A stretch of DNA of 64,000 nucleotides from Methylobacteriaceae bacterium (GCA_947444195.1 CANEZL010000001.1:186001-250000), one strand, 5' to 3'. Shown: positions 44,902 to 55,890, counted from the stretch's first letter. A program made the numbers and translations. Notes: generated from the sequence alone by a model not told the origin.

Positions 44902-46779
44902 ATGATAATTGAGACCAGAGGATCGAATTTTTCGTTCTTTAACACATATGATTACATTCGATTGAGTACCTATGCGGAGGGTAAATTTGTATATGCTTAT
45001 ATCTCAAACAGCGGTACGTTTAATTTTACCGCTACTCCAGAGGTAGATGAGAGCGGATTGATAACTAGAATCTCTACTTTGCGCACAATTACCAGCTTCG
45101 GGGGAAGCACCGATCGAATTTTCGCTGATTATTATCCGTCAAATATGTTGTTGAGCGAATTCAAGGCCGCTTACGACACATCCAAGGCATTAGGCAACCT
45201 GTCCGCCATAGGCACGCTACTGGAGCGGGAACCCATTACCTTTCGTTCCTTCGGCTCTAGCGTGCTGGTCCAGGGTGGCGCCAACGACGACGCGCTCTAT
45301 GGGGGGCTTGGACCCGACAAACTCCTCGGACGAGCGGGCGTCGATCAGCTTTTCGGGGGGGACGAGTCCGATATCCTCATGGGTGGGTCGGGCGCCGATC
45401 TGCTCGATGGCGGCAGCGGGCTCGACTATGCGAGCTACGAGGACGCGACTGGCCGGGTCGGGGTCCGGCTCGACTTCCCATCCTACAATTCGGGCGATGC
45501 CTTCGGCGACACGTTGGTGAATATCGAGGGCATCATCGGTTCCAGTTTCGACGACGTCATCGTCGGTGACGCCAATTCCAACCCGCTGAGCGGGGCCGGC
45601 GGCAACGACGTCCTCTACGGGCAGGACGGACCCGATGCGATCTATGGCGGCGATGGCAACGACGAGTTGTACGGCGGCCTCGGCGTCGATTTCCTGGTAG
45701 GGGACGGCGGTTTCGACTACGCGCGCTACGACTTAGCCGCCTCGGGCGTCGGGGTTCGGCTCAACGATTACAGAGGGCTCGGCGGCGGCTGGGCGGGAGA
45801 GGCGGCGGGCGACACGATCGCTTCGATGGATGGGCTCGTCGGGTCCTACTACGACGACGTGCTCGCGGGGAACGACGATTACAACGTCCTCCACGGCCTC
45901 GACGGCAACGACCAGCTCCACGGGCTGCTCGGAGACGATCGATTGCTCGGTGGCAACGGCAACGACATTCTGTGGGGCGGGGGTGGTGCTGACTACATCG
46001 ACGGCGGCGCGGGCTTCGACATCGTCTCCTTTGACACCACGATCACCGGAAGCGTGACCGCGCGGCTCGACATCTCGGGTGCAAACTCCGGCGACGCGAC
46101 CGGCGACGTCTATGTCGACGTCGAGGCGCTTATCGGATCGACCTTCTCCGACACGCTGGTCGGCAACGACGGCGCCAATACACTGACGGGCCTCGCCGGC
46201 GACGACAAACTGCACGGGCTGGCCGGGAACGATACGCTGCTGGGCGGCGGCGGCAACGACCAGATCTTCGGTGGGGAAGGAACCGACTACATCGACGGCG
46301 GCGCGGGCTTCAACTACGCCCGTTACGATTTCGCCGGAACGGGCGTGGCGGTCGATTTGTCGACCGGGCAAGGATCGGCCGGCGAGAGCGCCGGCGATTT
46401 CCTGATCAACATCCAGGGCCTGTTCGGCTCGCAATACGCCGACTTCCTCGTCGGCGACGCGAACGACAACACAATCATCGGACAAGGCGGCGACGACATC
46501 ATCTTCAGCGGGCCGGGCGCCGATACGCTTAGTGGCGGTCAGGGCAGGGATACCTTCGCCTTCCGGGCATCGGATTTCCGGCCGGGCCTCACCACCCGTG
46601 TCACCGACTTCACGCCGAGCCAGGGGGACGCGCTCACGCTGGTCGGCGTCGATCCCGGCACCATTCAGATCTTCGATGATCCCGGCGGCGTTCTGGTGAC
46701 GGTCACGGGCGGCAACGGAGGCATCAAGTTCGAAGGCCTCAGCGCGGCCGGTCTGGCGGGCCATCTGTTCGTGATCTGA
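44902..46779 (+). CDS. RTX-type calcium-binding repeat protein
   Basis: A 625-residue protein, probably secreted by a type I system. Residues 1-115 form a non-repeat, AT-rich-coded domain (IETRGSNFSFFNTYDYIRLS). Then five blocks of G-G-x-G-x-D nonapeptides (for example GGDGNDELYGGLGVD) alternate with modules of the form YARYD, G-x-x-V-R-L, GEAAGD, GLVGSYYDD. The end, ADTLSGGQGRDTFAF with DFTPSQGDALTL, is the usual C-terminal secretion region. No catalytic domain and no ABC/MFP exporter genes nearby; it could be an adhesin or surface-layer protein. Confidence 0.88.
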   Translation: MIIETRGSNFSFFNTYDYIRLSTYAEGKFVYAYISNSGTFNFTATPEVDESGLITRISTLRTITSFGGSTDRIFADYYPSNMLLSEFKAAYDTSKALGNLSAIGTLLEREPITFRSFGSSVLVQGGANDDALYGGLGPDKLLGRAGVDQLFGGDESDILMGGSGADLLDGGSGLDYASYEDATGRVGVRLDFPSYNSGDAFGDTLVNIEGIIGSSFDDVIVGDANSNPLSGAGGNDVLYGQDGPDAIYGGDGNDELYGGLGVDFLVGDGGFDYARYDLAASGVGVRLNDYRGLGGGWAGEAAGDTIASMDGLVGSYYDDVLAGNDDYNVLHGLDGNDQLHGLLGDDRLLGGNGNDILWGGGGADYIDGGAGFDIVSFDTTITGSVTARLDISGANSGDATGDVYVDVEALIGSTFSDTLVGNDGANTLTGLAGDDKLHGLAGNDTLLGGGGNDQIFGGEGTDYIDGGAGFNYARYDFAGTGVAVDLSTGQGSAGESAGDFLINIQGLFGSQYADFLVGDANDNTIIGQGGDDIIFSGPGADTLSGGQGRDTFAFRASDFRPGLTTRVTDFTPSQGDALTLVGVDPGTIQIFDDPGGVLVTVTGGNGGIKFEGLSAAGLAGHLFVI

Positions 46780-46797
46780 ACCGGGCCAGAGCATTCG

Positions 46798-46923
46798 TCA
46801 CGCGGCGGCAACTCCTCGATGCAAGGAACGGCCGAGAAACCGGCGGGTGGCAGCGAGATCGGACAGCGGACGGATCGGATCCCACCGAGGGACGATCATC
46901 TGTTGCCCGTTCCCGCCGGTCAT
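46798..46923 (-). CDS. Possible 41-residue ORF coupled to the thioesterase gene
   Basis: Its ATG overlaps the stop of the thioesterase gene (ATGA at 46923-46920). The product contains MIVPRWDPIRPLSDLAATRR, whose RWDP-x-R pattern superficially resembles Hsp20 N-termini. Too short to judge; may be chance. Confidence 0.2.
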   Translation of the reverse strand: MTGGNGQQMIVPRWDPIRPLSDLAATRRFLGRSLHRGVAAA

Positions 46924-47336
46924 ACCTCGGGAACGGGCCGCGGCCGGCGGTCCGGGCCGATCGCGACGAAGGTGAAGGTTCCTTCCGTCACCTTGCGGGT
47001 GTCCTCGCTCTCGCGCTCGCGCCGCCAGACCTCCACGTGGATGCGGATCGAGGTGCGTCCCACCTTCAGGATCCGCGCGTAGATGCTGACCTCGTCGCCG
47101 ACGAAGACGGGGTGGTGGAAGGTCATGGCTTCCACCGAGATCGTGGCGCAGCGGCCCCGCGCCCGGCGGGCGGCGACGTTGCCCGCCGCGAGGTCCATCT
47201 GCGCCATCAGCCAGCCGCCGAAGATGTCGCCGGCCGGGTTGGTGTCGGCGGGCATGGCGATGGTGCGGATCACGGGCGCGCCGCAATCCTGCGGCTGCAC
47301 GGTCTCGGCCAGGGTCTCCGTCGTCGAAGCGTCCAC
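46920..47336 (-). CDS. Acyl-CoA thioesterase, YciA-like hotdog protein
   Basis: A 138-residue hotdog-fold enzyme. The motif IRTIAMPADTNPAGDIFGGWLMAQMD (catalytic Asp and Gly-Gly-W) and ISVEAMTFHHPVFVGDEVSI are standard for YciA-type thioesterases, which hydrolyse short- to medium-chain acyl-CoA. It lies 26 bases downstream of the PQQ-enzyme gene on the same strand. Confidence 0.92.
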   Translation of the reverse strand: MDASTTETLAETVQPQDCGAPVIRTIAMPADTNPAGDIFGGWLMAQMDLAAGNVAARRARGRCATISVEAMTFHHPVFVGDEVSIYARILKVGRTSIRIHVEVWRRERESEDTRKVTEGTFTFVAIGPDRRPRPVPEV

Positions 47337-47362
47337 GCGTCAGATCCTCTCGTCGCCGTGCC

Positions 47363-49144
47363 TCAGTCGGGCAGGGCGAAGACCACCAGAGCATCGCCCG
47401 TGCCGAAGCCGGACGCCCGGGTGAAGGAGGCGCCGCCGGCCGCGACCGCCACGTATTGCCGCCCGTCGAGGGCGTAGGTGATCGCCGGGCCGCTGATGCC
47501 CGCCCCGCACTGGAAGCGCCAGAGGATTCTTCCCGTCTCGGCGTCGTGCGCGTCGAGATGGCCGTCCTCCTCGCCGGAGAAGACGAGGCCGCCCGCCGTG
47601 GCAAGCGTCCCGGCCGACAGGCGGCTTCCCGACCGCACCGACCACGCGATCCGGCCCGTGCGGGCGATGTCCACCGCGGTGAGGGTGCTGTAGCTCGGCT
47701 CGCCCCTGGCCTCGCCGGTCTCCGTGTAGCGGATCTCGGGGCGGCCGGGGGCGGGGGGCAGCGACTTCACCGTGTAGGTCGCCGCCCCGTGCCGCACCTG
47801 GATGTAGGCGCGTCCGCTGCCGGCATCGTAGGCGGTGGGCGGCCAGGAGACGGCGCCCAGCGGCCCGGGGCTCACCACGGTGCCCTCCGGGCTCGGCGGC
47901 CGGAACAGGTTCTTGTGGGTGATGAGGGGCTCGGAGCGGGCGAGGAGCGCCCCGGTGGCCCGGTCGTGCACGTAGACCCAGCCGGTCTTGCTCGCCGAGG
48001 CCACGGCCTTCACCGTGCGGCCGTCCCCCGTCCGGTGGTCGAGGAGCACGGGCGGGCTCGCCACGTCGTAGCCCCATTGCTCGTGCGGAACCTGCTGATA
48101 GTGCCAGCGGAGTTGCCCGGTCCGAACGTCGAGGGCCACGAGGCTCATCGTGTAGAGGTTGTCGCCCGGGCGCGAGAGCCCGAAATTCTGCGGCGCCGGG
48201 TTGCCCGTGCCGAGATAGATCAGGCCGAGTTCGGGATCGTAGGCCGGCGTCATCCAGAGCGAGCCGCCGCCGACCCGCCACGCCTCGCGGTGAGCGGGCG
48301 CGGCCGCCTTCTCGGCGGCGATGTCCCGGTGCAGGGGCACGCCGTCCGGCGTCCGCGCGACGAAATCGCCCTCCCAGCCGTCGGATTTCGTGACGTACCA
48401 GCGCCAGCGCTCGGCGCCGGTCGCCGCGTCGTAGGCGGCGAGCCAGCCGCGCCGTCCGTAGCCGCCCTCGATCCCGACGACGGCACCCCCGTCGAGGCCG
48501 CCGCGCTCGTCCTCCACGTGCAGGCCGTAGCCCGCCCCGGTGACGCCGACGATGACGAGCCCTTCGGCCACCAGCGGCGGCATCTTGAAGCCGAGGCGGC
48601 TCGAACCCTGGACCGGCTTGCCCCCGAGGGTCCCGGCGAGGCTCGACGCGGTCTCGGTCTCGCCCTCCTCGGGGCGGACCGCCTCGTGATCCCAGACCAC
48701 GGCGCCCGTCCGCGCGTCGAGGGCGACGACGCGGCCGTCCATCGTCGCCTGGTAGACGCGCCCGCCCGAGACCGCGACGCCGCGGTTCGAGGGCGGCCCG
48801 AAGATCTTTTCCGTGCGCGGGCGGTGCGTGTAGGTCCACAGCACGCGGCCGTTGCGCGCGTCGAGGGCGGCCACGTGGTTGCCGGTGGTGGAGAGGTAGA
48901 GCGTGCCGTCCACCATCACCGGCTGCGCCTGGAAGTAGCCCGTCACCCCGGTCTGGAAGAGCCAGGCGGGCTTCAGGCGGGCCACGTTCCCGCGGTCGAT
49001 CAGGGCGAGCGGCGAGAAGTTCGCGTTGCTGGCATCGTGCCCGAAGGCCGGCCAGTCGCCCTCGGCCGCGCGGGCCGGCGCGGCGAGGGCGAGGAGCCCC
49101 AGCAGGGGCAGGGCGGTGGACCGGAGAGATGGGCGCGCCGGCAT
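47363..49144 (-). CDS. PQQ-dependent dehydrogenase-like beta-propeller protein, atypical
   Basis: A 593-residue exported protein (signal STALPLLGLLALAAPARAAE) of the quinoprotein alcohol dehydrogenase superfamily: eight W-motif-type blades, e.g. ALDARNGRVLWTYTHRPRTE, YDPELGLIYLGTGNPAPQN and RPGDNLYTMSLVALD. Key differences from MxaF/XoxF-type enzymes: the vicinal Cys pair that sits before V-N-R-G is Pro117-Pro118 (GPPSNRG), and the catalytic Asp in W-D-x-D is Gly358 (HEQWGYD), while Asp360 and Asn315 remain. No heme c domain. ATG 49144 follows GGGAGGAAACG. Its reaction is uncertain; it may be a non-catalytic or altered PQQ protein. Confidence 0.85.
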   Translation of the reverse strand: MPARPSLRSTALPLLGLLALAAPARAAEGDWPAFGHDASNANFSPLALIDRGNVARLKPAWLFQTGVTGYFQAQPVMVDGTLYLSTTGNHVAALDARNGRVLWTYTHRPRTEKIFGPPSNRGVAVSGGRVYQATMDGRVVALDARTGAVVWDHEAVRPEEGETETASSLAGTLGGKPVQGSSRLGFKMPPLVAEGLVIVGVTGAGYGLHVEDERGGLDGGAVVGIEGGYGRRGWLAAYDAATGAERWRWYVTKSDGWEGDFVARTPDGVPLHRDIAAEKAAAPAHREAWRVGGGSLWMTPAYDPELGLIYLGTGNPAPQNFGLSRPGDNLYTMSLVALDVRTGQLRWHYQQVPHEQWGYDVASPPVLLDHRTGDGRTVKAVASASKTGWVYVHDRATGALLARSEPLITHKNLFRPPSPEGTVVSPGPLGAVSWPPTAYDAGSGRAYIQVRHGAATYTVKSLPPAPGRPEIRYTETGEARGEPSYSTLTAVDIARTGRIAWSVRSGSRLSAGTLATAGGLVFSGEEDGHLDAHDAETGRILWRFQCGAGISGPAITYALDGRQYVAVAAGGASFTRASGFGTGDALVVFALPD

Positions 49145-49217
49145 CGTTTCCTCCCAGACCATCCAGTGACCTTCGCCCGCGCGCGGCGCGCGGCGCCGGG
49201 GCGACCTTCGGCGGAGA

Positions 49218-49748
49218 TCAGCGGGCGGGCCGCGGCGCCTTGGCGAGGAGGGCCGGGGCGTTCTCGGCCCCCATGGCCTGCGCCATCTCGGCAGCGGTCT
49301 GCCCGGCGGCGTCCCGCCGGTCCGGATCGGCGCCGCGGGCGAGCAGCATCTCGATGATCTCGGTGCGGTCGAACATCGCCGCGACCATCAGGGCGGTGCG
49401 GCTGCCGTCGCTGGTGCCGTCGACCATGGCGCCGTGATCGAGGAGCATGCGCGCGATCTCGGTCTCGCCCTTGAAGGCGGCGCCGGCCAACGGCGTCTGG
49501 CCGCGATCGTTGGCGAGTTCCGGGTCGCCGCCGGCCGCGAGGATCGCCCGCACGGCCTCGGCCTGCCCGTTATAGGCCGCGAGCATCAGCAGGCTGTCGC
49601 CCTTGTCGTTGCGGATATTGGCCGGCAGGCCCTGCCCGAACAGCTCGGCGAGCTCGTCGGCATGCCCCATGCGGGCGTACTGGAAGACCCGGCCCGCGAA
49701 GGCGAGGGTCTCGGCATCGAGGGCGGGCGGTGCAGTCTCGGCGGTCAT
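49218..49748 (-). CDS. Ankyrin repeat protein
   Basis: A 176-residue protein with four to five ankyrin repeats, visible as NDKGDSLLMLAAYNGQAEAV, NDRGQTPLAGAAFKGETEIA and GSRTALMVAAMFDRTEIIEM. No signal peptide. Such proteins mediate protein contacts; a partner cannot be named. It sits upstream of the PQQ-enzyme gene on the same strand, 73 bases away. Confidence 0.9.
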   Translation of the reverse strand: MTAETAPPALDAETLAFAGRVFQYARMGHADELAELFGQGLPANIRNDKGDSLLMLAAYNGQAEAVRAILAAGGDPELANDRGQTPLAGAAFKGETEIARMLLDHGAMVDGTSDGSRTALMVAAMFDRTEIIEMLLARGADPDRRDAAGQTAAEMAQAMGAENAPALLAKAPRPAR

Positions 49749-49815
49749 GGGTCCCGTTCCGGCGGTCTCGCGTGTTCCGGGGATCTGGCGCGACGGGGCC
49801 CTGCGTCCACCCGCG

Positions 49816-50541
49816 TCAGGCCGCGGCCGAGACCTTCGGTGCGGCGAGGCCGCCGAAGCGGCGGTCGCGGCGGCGGAACTCGTTCACCGCCTCGGCGAGG
49901 TCGGCGCCACCGAAATCGGGCCACATCCGCTCGGTGAAGTGGAGTTCGGCGTAGGCCGCCTCCCAGAGCAGGAAGTCGGAGAGGCGCTTCTCGCCGCCCG
50001 TGCGGACGAGGAGATCCACGTCCACGGGGGAGCCGTGCATCTCGCCGGCCACCAGCCGCCCGAAATCGGCGCGGCAGGTCTCCGCCGCCCCGAGGCGGGC
50101 GGCGGCCGCGATGATCGCGTCGCGGGCCGAGTAGTCGACGGCGATGCGCAGGTGGAGGCGGTCGCCCAGCGCGGTCGCGGCCTCGGCGGTGGCGATCGCC
50201 TCGGGGATGCCGCCGGGCAGGCGGTCGCGCCGGCCGATGACGCTGAGCCGGGTGCCCGTGCGGGCGAGGTGGGCGGTCTCGTTGCGCAGGTAGGAGCGCA
50301 GCAGGCGCATCAGGGCGCCGACCTCGTCGGCGGGCCGCTGCCAGTTGTCGCTGGAGAAGGCGTAGAGGGTGAGCGTCCCGATGCCGAGATCCGGGCAGGC
50401 CTCGGCGGTCCGGCGGATCGCCTCGACCCCGCGGCGATGCCCGGCGGCGCGGGGGAGCCCGCGCTGGGTCGCCCAGCGCCCGTTGCCGTCCATGATGATC
50501 GCCGCGTGCAGGCCGGGTCTCGGTGCAGCCGGGCTATGCAT
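49816..50541 (-). CDS. uppS: Cis-polyprenyl diphosphate synthase (UppS-like)
   Basis: A 241-residue enzyme adding isopentenyl units to farnesyl diphosphate in cis. The catalytic Asp18 lies in [16 protein letters not shown], then [23 protein letters not shown], and the C-terminal IPP-site block [20 protein letters not shown] with [12 protein letters not shown]. The frr/cdsA/dxr neighbours usual for the main uppS gene are absent, so this may be a second copy with a different lipid product. Start at ATG 50541; the frame continues upstream without a good start. Confidence 0.9.
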   Translation of the reverse strand: MHSPAAPRPGLHAAIIMDGNGRWATQRGLPRAAGHRRGVEAIRRTAEACPDLGIGTLTLYAFSSDNWQRPADEVGALMRLLRSYLRNETAHLARTGTRLSVIGRRDRLPGGIPEAIATAEAATALGDRLHLRIAVDYSARDAIIAAAARLGAAETCRADFGRLVAGEMHGSPVDVDLLVRTGGEKRLSDFLLWEAAYAELHFTERMWPDFGGADLAEAVNEFRRRDRRFGGLAAPKVSAAA

Positions 50542-50591
50542 CGTGAGGTCTCCGATCGATCGTCTGTCAGGTCTAGCCGGGCCGGCTGGCG

Positions 50592-50969
50592 TCAGGCTGT
50601 CTTGGTGGCGAGGTCCGAGGCAGGGCCCGCGGCGCGCGCCGCGTCGCGCACCACCTGTTCCAGCACCGTGAGATATTCGAGGAAGCGCCCCCGCCCGGCC
50701 GGGGTCAGGCGGCACAGGGTCTGGGGCCGGTTCTGGACCTGGCCCTTCTCGAGGCTCACGAGATCGGCCTCCTGCAGCACGGCGAGGTGCCGGCTGAGAT
50801 TGCCGTCCGTGAGGTTGCACAGGCGCTTCAGGTCCGGGAAGGCGAGCCCCTTGGGATGGGCGACGAGGGAGGTCAGCACGCTGAGCCGCGCCTTCTCGTG
50901 GATCACCCGGTCGAGCCCCTCGTAGGAGAAGCGCCCGTCGTCCCGGTCGGGTGCGTCAGACCTCGCCAT
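50592..50969 (-). CDS. Winged-helix transcriptional regulator
   Basis: A 125-residue protein of the winged-helix type that acts with a co-encoded membrane protein: [40 protein letters not shown] (recognition helix) and [20 protein letters not shown] (wing). Its start lies inside the end of the membrane protein gene (14-base overlap), so the two are translationally coupled. It probably represses its own operon at the palindrome at 51594. Confidence 0.85.
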   Translation of the reverse strand: MARSDAPDRDDGRFSYEGLDRVIHEKARLSVLTSLVAHPKGLAFPDLKRLCNLTDGNLSRHLAVLQEADLVSLEKGQVQNRPQTLCRLTPAGRGRFLEYLTVLEQVVRDAARAAGPASDLATKTA

Positions 50970-51573
50970 CGCCGCCTCCCGCTGTGCGGTGGAGCAGGAG
51001 CCCGAGCCAGGATTGCCCGACGATGAAGGGCACGCCCATCAGCCAGGGCGAGAGGGCGTGGCTCGCGCTGGCGAGCGCCAGTCCGGCGAGCCCGGCCAGC
51101 AGGTACCACGCCGCCACCCCCTGGACGCGGCGGGGCAGGATGCGGGCGGAGGCGAACAGGCCGAGCCCCATCAGCACCTGCCAGAGGCCCGGCAGCATCC
51201 ACACCGCCTCCGGGGCGAAGCGCGCGATCACGAGGCCGAGGCAGGCGCCCGCGCCAGCGGTGGGCAGGAAGACCTCGATGGCGTTCCACATCATCGCGTC
51301 GGCGAGGCTGGCGTGGAGCCGGCGGGCGCGCCGCACGGTCTCGATGCCGACGAGGACGAAGGCGAGGACGGCCGCCGCGATCCAGAGGCCGAAGAACAGC
51401 TCCGGCCGGCCGGTGGGATCGGCGAGGAACAGGGCTTGGCCCGCCGCGGTGCAGAGGGCGATGACGCCCGTGGCGGCGACCGTGGCCGCGCCGAGCCCGC
51501 GGAACGCGGTGTCCCGCGCGAGCTGGCTTCGGATCGCGACGATGTCGGCCAACGCCCTGTCGAGATCGTGCAT
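50956..51573 (-). CDS. Multi-pass membrane protein coupled to the regulator
   Basis: A 205-residue protein with six hydrophobic segments (for example ATVAATGVIALCTAAGQALF, LFFGLWIAAAVLAFVLVGIE, LSPWLMGVPFIVGQSWLGLL). A short cytoplasmic N-terminus MHDLDRALADIVAIRSQLAR precedes them. No transporter family recognised; such permease-like proteins are known as partners of winged-helix regulators in proteobacteria. Start at ATG 51573; first gene of a two-gene operon. Confidence 0.75.
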   Translation of the reverse strand: MHDLDRALADIVAIRSQLARDTAFRGLGAATVAATGVIALCTAAGQALFLADPTGRPELFFGLWIAAAVLAFVLVGIETVRRARRLHASLADAMMWNAIEVFLPTAGAGACLGLVIARFAPEAVWMLPGLWQVLMGLGLFASARILPRRVQGVAAWYLLAGLAGLALASASHALSPWLMGVPFIVGQSWLGLLLHRTAGGGDGEV

Positions 51574-51593
51574 GGGCCCCTCGGCACGGTTCG

Positions 51594-51608
51594 CTTTGCG
51601 ATGCAAAG
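51594..51608. promoter_or_regulatory. Palindromic operator CTTTGC-N3-GCAAAG
   Basis: A perfect 6-bp inverted repeat with a 3-base spacer, 21 bases upstream of the membrane protein start. Its position at the operon that encodes a winged-helix regulator makes autoregulation the likely role. Confidence 0.55.
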
Positions 51609-51875
51609 TAGAGCCTCCGGCCCGCGGGGGCAAGAGAGTCCGAGCCTCCGATCGCGGCGCCGTCTCTCAACCCGAACGTGAATTCTGATTTCAATTGGTT
51701 GCAACTGTAGCCCGGTGCGGGCTCGGTTGTCTTCTTCCGCCGAGAGCCGGACCGGGACCGGGTCGTGCGAGCACCGCGCGGTCACCCCGGGACGGGCAGG
51801 ATGCCGCGCCGCCGCAGGCCGATGGATTCCGGCGCCGGCCCTTGCAAGCCTGTGGAAAACTCCGCATATTCACGA

Positions 51876-51890
51876 GAACAAAAAGCGAAC
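51876..51890 (+). promoter_or_regulatory. LexA (SOS) box, alphaproteobacterial type
   Basis: GAAC-N7-GAAC (51876-51879 and 51887-51890) is an exact match to the complement of the alphaproteobacterial LexA target GTTC-N7-GTTC. It lies 42 bases before the ATG at 51933, next to an AT-rich promoter-like stretch, so the downstream gene should be DNA-damage inducible. Confidence 0.65.
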
Positions 51891-51932
51891 AAATGGCCGC
51901 GCTTCCGGGCGCGGCGGCAGCGAGGTCCACCG

Positions 51933-52607
51933 ATGCGAACGGCCGACAAGCAGATCGCCGAAACCCTCGTCCGCTACGGCGAGCCCTTCGCGGGCAATGT
52001 CTGGCGGGTGCAGGGCACGGCCGTGATCTACCACAAGACCCTGGAGCGCATCGCCGCGCAGGCGGGCATCCGCTTCGACGCGCCGACCCTCGTTCGGGCC
52101 GAGCAGGACGAGGCCGTGGTCCTCGTCACCGGGCGGCTGCCGGGCGCGAAGGCCGGCACCGAGCGGGTGGAGTGGTCGTTCGGGGAGGCGCTGGTGAACG
52201 TGAACTACCGCGTCTCCGGCAAGCAGGCGGCCTACGTCTACGCCATGGCCGAGAAGCGGGCGAAGGACCGCGTCATCCTCAAGCTGATCGAGCTGCACGG
52301 CCTCGTCTATTCCGAGGAGGAGGCCGACGAGTTCCGCGGCGGGCGCCTCGCCGAGGTGCAGGCGGTGAGCGAGGACGACGAGGACCGGCCCTTCGACGAG
52401 GTCACGGAGGCCGAGGCCGACCTGAAGCGGGCCATCGACGCGGCGGAGTCCGTCAACGCCGTCACCGATCTGATGCTCGCGGGCGAGACGCAGGCGGTCC
52501 TCGCCGGCATGCCCCAGGGCACCCGCGACGAGGTGCGGGACTACGCCAAGGCGCGCCTCGTCGCGCTGGGCTGGCCCGGCGCCAAGGGACGGCGGCGGGC
52601 CGCCTGA
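51933..52607 (+). CDS. SOS-box-linked protein, possibly single-strand annealing type
   Basis: A 224-residue protein. The central segment AYVYAMAEKRAKDRVILKLI, preceded by a beta-rich part (VWRVQGTAVIYHKTLERIAA, VVLVTGRLP), looks like the M-A-E-x-R-A-x-x-R helix seen in phage and bacterial Rad52/Erf/RecT-like annealing or DUF1071-like proteins. The C-terminal third is acidic then helical and ends with a basic RRRAA tail. Family assignment is inference; the LexA box upstream supports a DNA-repair role. Start ATG 51933; the frame runs back to 51765 through promoter sequence. No phage genes around it. Confidence 0.6.
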   Translation: MRTADKQIAETLVRYGEPFAGNVWRVQGTAVIYHKTLERIAAQAGIRFDAPTLVRAEQDEAVVLVTGRLPGAKAGTERVEWSFGEALVNVNYRVSGKQAAYVYAMAEKRAKDRVILKLIELHGLVYSEEEADEFRGGRLAEVQAVSEDDEDRPFDEVTEAEADLKRAIDAAESVNAVTDLMLAGETQAVLAGMPQGTRDEVRDYAKARLVALGWPGAKGRRRAA

Positions 52608-52655
52608 TCCACCATCGAATCCGAAACCTAGATCCTTGAACGAGAGGAGCCTTCC

Positions 52656-52952
52656 ATGCGCCGTTCGCACGACCGCCGCCCGGAGACCTACGCGATCGAG
52701 ACCCTGAGCTACAGCCCGACACGGCTCGTGCGCCTCGGCCGGCGCAAGGTGGCGATGCTGTTCGCCCCCGCCGAGCCCGGCGGCCCCTGGCAGCTCTACC
52801 CGAACCCGGACGCCTTTCCGGGCCTCGACTTCGCCGGTCTGCCGGCCCCGCTGCGGCCGGAATTCATGAGCTTTCCGGACCTCGCCGCGGTGGAAAGCTT
52901 CCTCGGCCTCGGAGCGGCCTCGCGCACCGAGCCGATGGCCCTCGCGGCCTGA
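52656..52952 (+). CDS. Small hypothetical protein
   Basis: A 98-residue protein with no recognised family: a basic N-terminus RRSHDRRPETYAIETLSYSP, a strand KVAMLFAPAEPGG and a region FPDLAAVESFLGLG. A good ribosome site GAGAGGAGCC precedes ATG 52656. It is 48 bases behind the SOS-box gene and could be in its transcript. Confidence 0.6.
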   Translation: MRRSHDRRPETYAIETLSYSPTRLVRLGRRKVAMLFAPAEPGGPWQLYPNPDAFPGLDFAGLPAPLRPEFMSFPDLAAVESFLGLGAASRTEPMALAA

Positions 52953-53088
52953 GGCCGAGCTTGCGCGGGGGCGCCGTGATCCTTATTTAACCATTTGATA
53001 TCACGGATTTTCCCGCGCCCCCCGTCCGGGCCGGCGCGACGCGGATTCCGAGGGGCTTCAGAGCCCCGCGTTCTGGACAGGTAGCTCT

Positions 53089-55827
<2,739 letters not shown>

Positions 55828-55850
55828 TCCACGCTGCGGCTATCCACGGG

Positions 55851-55890
55851 CCTCTCCTCCCCCTTGCGGGGCGGAGCCGGAGGTGGGGGT
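55851..55890 (-). repeat. GC-rich REP-like element
   Basis: On the minus strand ACCCCCACCTCCGGCTCCG followed by CCCCGCAAGGGGGAGGAGAGG, with the self-pairing core CTCCTCCCC/GGGGCGGAG. Related in style to the hairpins at 61593-61745 and near 15075. It overlaps the end of the pseudogene frame. Confidence 0.55.

Larger units (their letters stand above)
51574..51932. other. Divergent regulatory region
   Basis: About 360 bases between the minus-strand membrane protein/regulator operon and the plus-strand gene at 51933. It holds the CTTTGC palindrome (51594-51608) and the LexA-type box (51876-51890), with locally AT-rich stretches at 51680-51710 and 51850-51895 that look like promoters. No gene seen. 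Confidence 0.65.

Noticed and set aside
45250..46560. Regular repeats resembling a tandem DNA array or CRISPR
   Set aside because: The repeats are codons for G-G-x-G-x-D nonapeptides within one open reading frame; spacing and sequence do not fit CRISPR.
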